Of a stretch of DNA of 64,000 nt, positions 48,401 through 57,883 are shown piece by piece. The stretch comes from Colias croceus (taxonomy: Eukaryota > Arthropoda > Insecta > Lepidoptera > Pieridae), in assembly GCF_905220415.1 (NCBI RefSeq), contig NC_059562.1, forward strand, positions 6,215,501-6,279,500, in the 5' to 3' direction. The first letter of the stretch is position 1; every line of letters begins with the position of its first letter. The position numbers and the translations under genes are program-made. Below the pieces are notes generated by a model. The model did no database searches and had not been told where the DNA came from. It saw nothing but the letters and a program-made list of their open reading frames with translations.

Positions 48401-51400
48401 ATTTTGGGTAAGTATACTAATGGAGTAAGTATTGGCTTGTATTCTATTACATGTTTTTGGGTCGTGCTATGTATTGTATGTGTTGAGGAGAAATTTTCAT
48501 AGAATGTAGAAGAAAAAATTCGTAGGTACACTGCTCAAATATTTGCAGTTTAAATTTATATATCTAAAGAATTAATTGCCTTTCAGATATTTCACCGCCT
48601 CCTCGGTGCAGTGGTTGACGCGTGAGCGTAGAACCGAGAGGTCCTGGGTTCGATTCCCGTGGAGACGAAGAAAAAAAAAAGTCTTGGTCTGGCAGGACAC
48701 AGAAGGCTGATGACCTACTTGTCCCTAAAAAAAATCGATCAGTGAAACAAATGTCTATTGCATCTGTTCCTTATCCCACTTGGGGACATGGGACTTCACT
48801 TCAGATATTGAATCTTAAAACTTGTTTTCCTATCGGACAATCAGCGAACAACAGTACAGATAGATAAGATTGAAATTTATAAAAAATACATCGTAAAAGC
48901 TGGAAACTAAACAGGTATGTAAATTATTCAAAATAACTTTCCTGTTAAGAAGTTGTATAGTTCGAAAATTAACAAGACGTATGTAAATATTAATTGTGAA
49001 TTATTAAATGCATTAGTTATCTTATCTATAGTCACACCCCGGACACTCCATACAAAATTATAGTTTTGACAGTCACACTGTAGAGACTGCAAATGTGTGT
49101 GTAAACTCTTTATGGTTGGCACATTTGTGGATAGCGTAAAAAAAAATTCGCGTTTTTCTGATGAAATACATCCGTAAACAGCACAATATCTAACCATTTT
49201 CTACGAAAAACGATAATCACAAATCCAAAATAATAAAATTGCTTTAAGTCAATTTGATTAATGTTGTCAATCTTCGTTGCGTTTCGTCTAAAGACGTCGT
49301 TGGTATCGTCCTTGCGGGGAAATGGGTACCATAACATGTCTGATCGTGCGGGGTGAGGTAAGTGTTTAATTTTGGCGGGAGGCGGAGAGTGTCCGTTCTG
49401 TAGCGTTTAGCTACTATTATGTATTCTGTGCTATTACGTCTTGATTGCTAGTGTAGGTTTAAAAGTGAAGGCTGATGTAATGATATTGTTTTTAATATCT
49501 ACTAAGTGTAACCGATAAATTTTAACTACTTCCTCATAAGTAATTAAGAACTAACGTAATATTATGATAGAATGATTCATTGATATTGTTAATTATAAAC
49601 ACAAAGAAATATCTATCTTTATTTTACACAGGAGCATTTATGTTTAATTCAAGTGATATCCTATTTTTTATTATATTCACTTACATAAACAATATTCAGG
49701 AGATATTTACATAAATATAAATAAACTGCAAAAAGTTTAATAAAATACTAGGTATCGATATATTACAGAAGAAGTAGCACATCACTAAAATCAAGCAATT
49801 TTCGTAAAAGTTAACGTAAAGGCTTCCGCAAATAGAAAACCTCTCGGGGCACGTTCTGAGGCGAGTCAGCGATGCGGATAATAAAAGGAAAAAAACTATC
49901 GATTTCGATACGAACTCACATCACTATCAGGTAATATTGGTAGAGGTAATATTTTTTGTAAATAATTTAGAAGGTATTGTGGTTGCTAGTGATGTTAATG
50001 GAAAATTTTTATGGTTGTAAACAAGTTGTAAATTGATTTGGAATATACGTAGTACATTTGCTGTTACGGAAAATTGAACGAAGTTCCTGGTTGGAGTTAA
50101 TTTAATATTATATAGTATTAACATGTGTTTCATTAAATAGTTTTGTTATATTTTTTTCGTTCTTTTGTAGACGCACTGACGTATTTCCTTGTTAATGCCA
50201 ATTACATTTTTTACATTTTCTTAGTTCATTATACCTTGATATTACTCGTTTATCCTAAATGATGTATCCTCGTAGAGTGAAACCAAAATTAGACAGGCTG
50301 GTAATAGAAATTTTATCGAATCGCGAATGCGTGACCCGCAATTTAAATATAGCATCCGAAAAATGTCATACAATTCCTTATGTAGAACCGTTAATGTTGA
50401 CCCAAAACTTTAAATTATGTAAATTATAATTATTTTGTCAAAATCAATCTGGCAAATGTGCCTTTGACACTCGCTATAATACTAGAGGGAGAAGAATAAA
50501 AAAATACTTAACAGTTCATCGAATAGGTAATTCTGTACACATCACTAATTTCAAAATTTGACATACTTATTAAAAAAAAAAAGTTTTTTTATCATAATTT
50601 CACAGCACAGATATAAAATACATTCGAAATTCAAATTAAAAAGAATATTCAAGCGTGCAGACGCGCCAACGGAATATTTAAGTGGTTTTGAGGTTGAAAC
50701 CGAGCCCCGGTTGCCTTTGAGAGGCGTCGAGCACGTATGCAGGATAAAACGTGTGTTTGTCAAATGTGATATTTGCGAAATTAAATTGTATTTAATGTAT
50801 TCAATTTGATAATTCGTTTGAATCTGTGATATTAAGATAATTGTATTTAGTACAACATTTAAGTTGAATTATTCTAGGAACACAAAATACATCGCTAAAA
50901 GCACACAAAAGATTCACGATCATGCTCATATTTTAAACGTTAGTCTTAACCAGAGGACCTACATCTGTCTATAGCTATATGTACGTGGAAACATGTAGAC
51001 AAAAGGCTACTCACGACACGAAAACAATACTGTCTACACGAGAATACAAACAGATACAAATAGCAATTATCATCATCATCAACAGCACTTTGAAAAGCGG
51101 TGATAAATGATAATTTCACGAGCTGTGCCCCGTGGTTTCACCCGCATTTCAGCTGCATATAAGTCGTATCGTAATGATAAATGAGCTATCTAAGACTGAA
51201 ATAATTTTCAAATTGGGCCAGTTTCTGACATAAGCGCGTTCACGCAAGCAAACAGCTTTATATATTAGTGTAGATACGTAGGTAATTAAATTTATATAGA
51301 GGTAAATACCTATTATATGTATGATAAACACGATTTAAATATTTAAAATCAACGTACATTTTCAACGAAAAATAAATTGCTCAGTAAATTCATTAAAACA

Positions 51401-54400
51401 TGAATTGAAAGGATTTCTCAGTTGATGAGTTGCTGAGTTGTAAAACCATTATAATTTGATTCGAAATAACAAATTCAAGAGGAATTAATTGTACACGAAC
51501 GGTAGAATAATCCCAAAATTTGTTTTACCTTCATAACGTTAAATCGTAGGATTACCTTTATAATAATAATTTTAAAAGTAAATTCTTAAGATCTTTTTAC
51601 ATTTTCCATAACAGTCAATGTGAAACTTTTAACGTAGTTATACATAAACGACTGAACCGATATTAATAACATTTTGCATACTTTGTGTAGTTGTTAACTT
51701 GAAATATACGATAATTTATACCTGAATAACGATAAATAATTTCCCAAGTATGAGGATTAGCTATTAGAATACAAATTACACTGCATTTTAGAAACATCTC
51801 ATCTCATCTCCAACGGGATGACAAGTAAAGAGGTCAAAACGATTACGTTATGACATATCATATCACGAGTGAGTCACATCTGTTATCGAGTTAGTACTTA
51901 ATCTATATTTAGGTTACGGACATCTTATGCGCTGAAGATTTTCTTTTTAAGTCTGGAAAAATTATAACTATTATCTGCATGATGATGATAAGGTGTGGAT
52001 GGTCGTCGAAATTTGACTAAGTACAGGATGTGGTTTTTCCAAATTCACTGCACTTAACGTGACCATACAAATTCTTTGGCTAAATCTGCTTTTAATACGA
52101 AGTCTTATTAAGATCATTGCATAACGGTGCATTTACATCAAACGGTTACTAGCTTATTCTAACTCCACTATGCCAAATTTCGATTAGTGTAAACAGGCGT
52201 AAAGTATTCTTTCGTTGTTCTTAGTGCGTTCGAAAAGATTATAAGCAATGTTTTAATACTGAACAACACTGAATACGCTCTAGCTCTGTGTTCGTTTGAT
52301 GTAAATGCACCGTTATATATTCCTCAGTTTTGGCACACTCTAGGCGACATATCAAACCAATTATGGATAGTTTGGACTAGGATCGGCCTTCAGTCGCAAT
52401 TCGATTATCCTATCGACTCTCTAACCTGATTTTCACTGCACGGAACGATGGCATATCGACAAATCTGTTTTGCAATACGAAACAACGATTGAAATATCAC
52501 CGAGATACTTGAAGAGAACAATTTGATGTTATTAGTTGAAATAATTTTAACAATATATTGAAAGCAATACATCGATACAAGTAATTACCTAATATTAAAA
52601 CAATTGTAGGTTCATAAAGCAGTTGCCATAACTTATTAAATAAGTAATTACGCACTCTATAAATTTTATGTACATATGTTAATAATACTACATGATTTTC
52701 TTGTCGCCTCTTTTCTGTAAAAACTTATTAAGCCTTTAGTATCCAATTGTTACATAAAACTATGACGATTGTAAAATGCTTAAAAAGTCTCCATAACAAA
52801 GTCAGTTCTATTTTAAATCTTAACGAGTGCGTTAACCTTGTAACAATGACTAGAAAATCAATATTCTCATAGGTTTCTCTGTGAGATGAAACTGAGACTA
52901 TCTAGATTCTAGACATGCAATAATTGCTAATCATACGTCTAAGCTACGACTAATTTCTAGACAAAGAATTCTCTTAAAATTGCTCATCTTTTAAATTATA
53001 AATATACTAGCTTACTGCCCGCGGCTTCGCTCGCTTTACCTAAAACCTAATAAATTATAATATACTAAAACCTTTATCTTAAATCACTCAATCTATTGAA
53101 AAAAAAACGCAAAATTAATTTAATACGCGTTGCGTAGCAATACATGGATATAGAAAGCGACTTTGTTTTATACTATGTAGGAGTGATGATGTATTAACAT
53201 CTGTAAATCTTTGATACTACCTTTGAGTTGCAAATAGATAATTTGAATTGAATAGAATTTGTAACAGATCCATTACTGTTGAAGAGAGAACTAGTCTTTA
53301 AAATTGATTTTGAATAGAGTTGATTCAGATAAAATATTGAATTTGTTGGAGATGAACATATGATCGACGTGATTGGAAGACTCGACGTGATTGCAAGACA
53401 TTCGTATTAGATTCGATAGATTTCAGAGTAAATATTAGAACTTTAATAAATTTTGTTGAGAAAGTTTTATGGTTGTTGGACTAAATGTTTTTCAGGGTAA
53501 TTGATGGAGGCGAAAAAGCTACATTTAGAAGGAATAGAAGAAAACATGGGGAAAATTTTAAAGCAAGGTAGGAAAACTTTTGACACCTGATATAATATCT
53601 ACAGTGATTGTGACAAAACTGTCTGTGTAAGAAGCTTATGCTCCTTGTTTTCTCTTCTGCTTTTGAGCGATGTTTGGATTTTAAAGTTTGAAGTGATGAA
53701 ATTTCAAACTTAAAATTAATGTTTAGGTGAAACTTCTCTAGGGTAAAAAAGAAAGAAAGAAAATAAATTCATTGCCAAAACATTGAATACAAAATTTATC
53801 TTAAATGAGACAAACGGACACAGCCTCAGCAAAATGCTGCAAAAATAGCGCTGATTTTCAGGCTGATCTGGTTATAGAGGCTTCAACTTAACATTAGTTA
53901 TAAATATGAAATATCTATACTTAAAATAAAAACATATACCTAAATTGCAAAGTGTTGTTTATACTATAGTTATAAATTAAGGATGCTTTGTCCTTAAAAG
54001 CAATCTCTATCAACCAAGAGTAATATCGATCTCATTCCTGTCTTTATTTCACATCCTGTAATCTCCGTGTACTTCCGCTATTATCTTCAAGACCACACAT
54101 CCACACGAGTGCATTTTTTCTTTTCAATAACAATATATTTGGTTTGAATATTAAAGGAAACAAAATTATATTACGAGATTGAAGAGGTGACTCTGTAGTT
54201 AAGAACAAGTGGGTTTGAAAAGATTTGAACCTGAATGTATATATGCATGTTATTACCCGACTGCTAAAAAGAGGGTTATGTACTTCTAGTGCATGAATAT
54301 AAATTTCTTTTGTATTACCAATAATATCTTCCCACCTTGCTTTGATTCAATTGGAACTGTTTTATTATTTTGGTTTTCACTAGAGACATGTGACTACAGG

Positions 54401-57400
54401 AGAAACAACATCAACAAATACTAAATGAATGAATATGTATTGACGTAAGTTATCTGCATATCCTCCCAATATGATAATTAAACCAAATCTGCTTCATTAT
54501 TACGGCCTGTATATTTAAGGAGGTCTCTACAGGGGGAACAACCACAAAAACACATAATGTTACAACTTATAGCTTATTTTTTTTTGAGTTAAATTCAATC
54601 GATCTCCTAGCAACGGGTTATATTGACCCGATGGAACCGTTACGCATCGAATTGGTTCGCTGGGTCTTTAATGCGTTTATTTTTTATATAAAATAGTTTC
54701 GAAATGACTACTTGGGTTGTGATGATGGGTTTGTGCGAAATTATTTTTCAATTTTATACATTAGCTAAGCGAAAATAGAAAAACTTAATTTTCTGTTTCG
54801 TAATTAGCAAGTTGCATAGTTATGCAAATAAATTTTCTTATACTGCAACATCGATTTAAACATTTAAAAGCCGTTAAGATGTCAATGATCAAAACTTGGT
54901 ATACCTAAATGGAACATTTGCTATTATGAATTAAAAACAACACTCTTGATTACAATACAAAAAAAAAAGTAACAAAATTAGATCCCCCATTTCTGAGCTA
55001 TGATGGACAGACACATTTACACTCGGTTTTACAATACTAATCCTTACAGACATTCTAAAGAAAACACCCTATTCCCTAACCTAGAGTATATTTACTTACT
55101 TACTTCTAAACAGTTTAAACTATTTTATAAAATTCGTCCAAAAACTTACATAATACAAATGTACCAAAATCGCAATATTGCATTGTCGTTGAAACAATTG
55201 CATTACGAAGTAAGTATTTAGCAAATCGCGTGACCGCGGACATTTGTGAAATATTGTATAATTGTGTTCTTTCCTTATATTATGTGTGAGACTAGGCCAT
55301 TAACGTGTTCTAATAATAATAACTACATTTTATTACACTGCAATATATAAATTGTAGTTTAATATAAACTTTCTTTCGCATTTAAATTATGTGAAAGACA
55401 TTATTAGCAGCTAGAACATAATCATAATTTTTATGAATTTTGGAGTGTTTATTATGTATTTTTCGCTCAATAATATAAAATATATTCCTGTTAGATCTAT
55501 GCAATAGACATTTTTAGTAAAAAAAACCGCAACGAAATCGCTCTTTTCCGTCTCAAGCTTCGATGCTACAAATAGACAAAAACTTAATACACCTCTCTCA
55601 TAATAGTAAAGTCGTCGTTATTCCATACAATAATTATTATTGTTTGACTTTGTTTCTATTTATTAATAGTTCTGTGATTAGGTGGAAACGAAGGCTAAGC
55701 TTCAAAATAAGAAGTTTAACTTCGTATCTTTATGTAGCTCCTAAGCGTATTCGCTGATTATAGTGTGCACATTTTTAATATATATGTATATATATATATA
55801 TTCGCATCATAACATCTGTAGACACAAAAATAATAAGCCGCTCGTTTGTAACAATATCTATTGTATAATATTTTTAATAATAAGGATTCATTTAATTTCT
55901 TTTATTCAGTGTCATATCTATAAATAAAAGTGTAACAGAAGTTTTAACTTAAATCTTGGCTTTCACTCAATCGTATATCTAAAAAGTCCATAAAACTATT
56001 CGCAGATAAAAATTTTATAGCATTTTTATGGTTTTGTGGAAACTGGAACTTTTGGTATAACGAAGTTTGGTTATAACCATTTTGAAATATAGCAGTGTTT
56101 TCTGTTTGCATTTTGAAATAGAAAATAGATTTCTTAAAAGCAAGCTTAAGAAGTTTCAAATCCTTATGATATACTAGCTTACCGCCCGCGGCTTCGCCCG
56201 CTTTCTCTAAAACGATTTGAGATTTAAACTATCCTATCTCTCAAGTTGGATCGAACTGCACATGGTGTGCGAATTTTATTATAATCGGTTAAGTGGTTTA
56301 GGAGTCCATTGAGGACAAACATTGTGACACGAGATTTATATATATTAAGAAGATTATTATAAGAAAAGGAAATCGCCTTGACTATCAGCCTGTTTATATC
56401 CTGTCTCTATGTAGAGCACGTAACAAAGTTAAAAACATTTTTTATTACATATAGTTTTGCCGATTTTTTTTATTAATATTCTATTCTCTTCTCTTTTCTT
56501 ATCTCTCTTCTCTCATCTTATTTAATATGTAAAATTACTACATACAAGTAAGCAATGTTACATAAGTCATAAACCAACACAATTGAATATAATTCTCTGC
56601 TATAAATACAGCCTAAAATTCTAATTATGTGGAATAGGGGATGAAAATTGGCAAGGGGAACCGTCACGCGATGACGGGAAGAGCACGCGAGCGAAACCGT
56701 GTGTGGAATGCTAGTATAGGTATATAATATAGTATGTAGAATAACACAAAAACTGCTGAACCGATTTTGATGTAATTTATATAGTAGATAGATAAATCTG
56801 CTTTAATGGCATATTTTTCAGGTAGGTACTGCAGGAAAATCACGCGTCGAAATATGTGATGTTCATAATTTTTAATCGGAATTTATTAAATAAGTCAAAG
56901 CCAAATTTGTAAATTAAACAAAATGTTAATTGGAAATATCAAACAATATATCAAATTACATATAAATGAACATCATTATCGTATTTTTGTGTCAGGTGCA
57001 GTCCTCCTATGAGTGCAAGGGCCACAATCCACCAAATTTCGCGTCATAACAATAACGTCATATGAAGTAAGGCGACGATTTTGGATAATCTTTGAATTGC
57101 CAAAGAAGTTTAACTTCTGACACGTGTGCTTGGCACACACGCTCTTTTTTATTCATGGACTTCCATGTTTCTTCATGATGTCTTCCTTCACTGATTGAAG
57201 CAGTAGATAATATAGACAACGTGAAGATAATGTATAAAATCAATAACATTTATGGCATGGCACGCTCGTATAGTCTCAAACCTTTGACCTTTATATAGAA
57301 AAGGTTCTTACAACTAGGGCAAAAGAGCTTCGAAGGAAAATCTAAATGCAGTTATAATTTCCTTAAAATATACTCTTAACTATATAATCACTAATGAGTG

Positions 57401-57846
57401 TTTAATAAAAAAGAATTACCAATAATTGTTACTTTAATGACTCACACACACACACACACACATTCAAACATAGTGTTGATGTGTGCGTTAAGAATATTAT
57501 GCGAGATAGAACAATAAAAAACAGAGAAGATAGTGAAAATAACTTTCCGGCGATTACACATGTATGTATACGTACCTAATTAATAAAATAGAACAATACT
57601 TTCTCCCATTGGTTTAAAATTTTCTGAGTTAGAGAAATTATCATATATATAAAATAATTCAACAATTTTTGTAACAAGTATCAATATTATTTTAAATAAA
57701 ATTTAGTTAGTTACACGTAATTTGATATCTATACATATAATAAATCTGTAGAAGGGTCAATTCTGTACATTGAAAATATTGAAAAAATAAATACCAGGGG
57801 GTGTTACTGGATCGATACCAAACCCAAATATGTGATTAAAAAAATT

Positions 57847-57883
<37 letters not shown>

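Noticed and set aside
48928..49337. Minus-strand frames with MVRYCAVYGC, like the first residues of a THAP domain
   Set aside because: Only the first few residues fit; the expected FPKD-type motif, later Cys/His pair and AVPTIF-like end are absent in any frame or by obvious splicing. At most a degenerate fragment.
57058..57249. 63-residue minus-strand frame with a signal-peptide-like N-terminus
   Set aside because: Part of it overlaps a MITE-like tip (AAGAAGTTTAACTTCTGACA) related to the element at 44502; the hydrophobic start is likely chance in AT-rich DNA.
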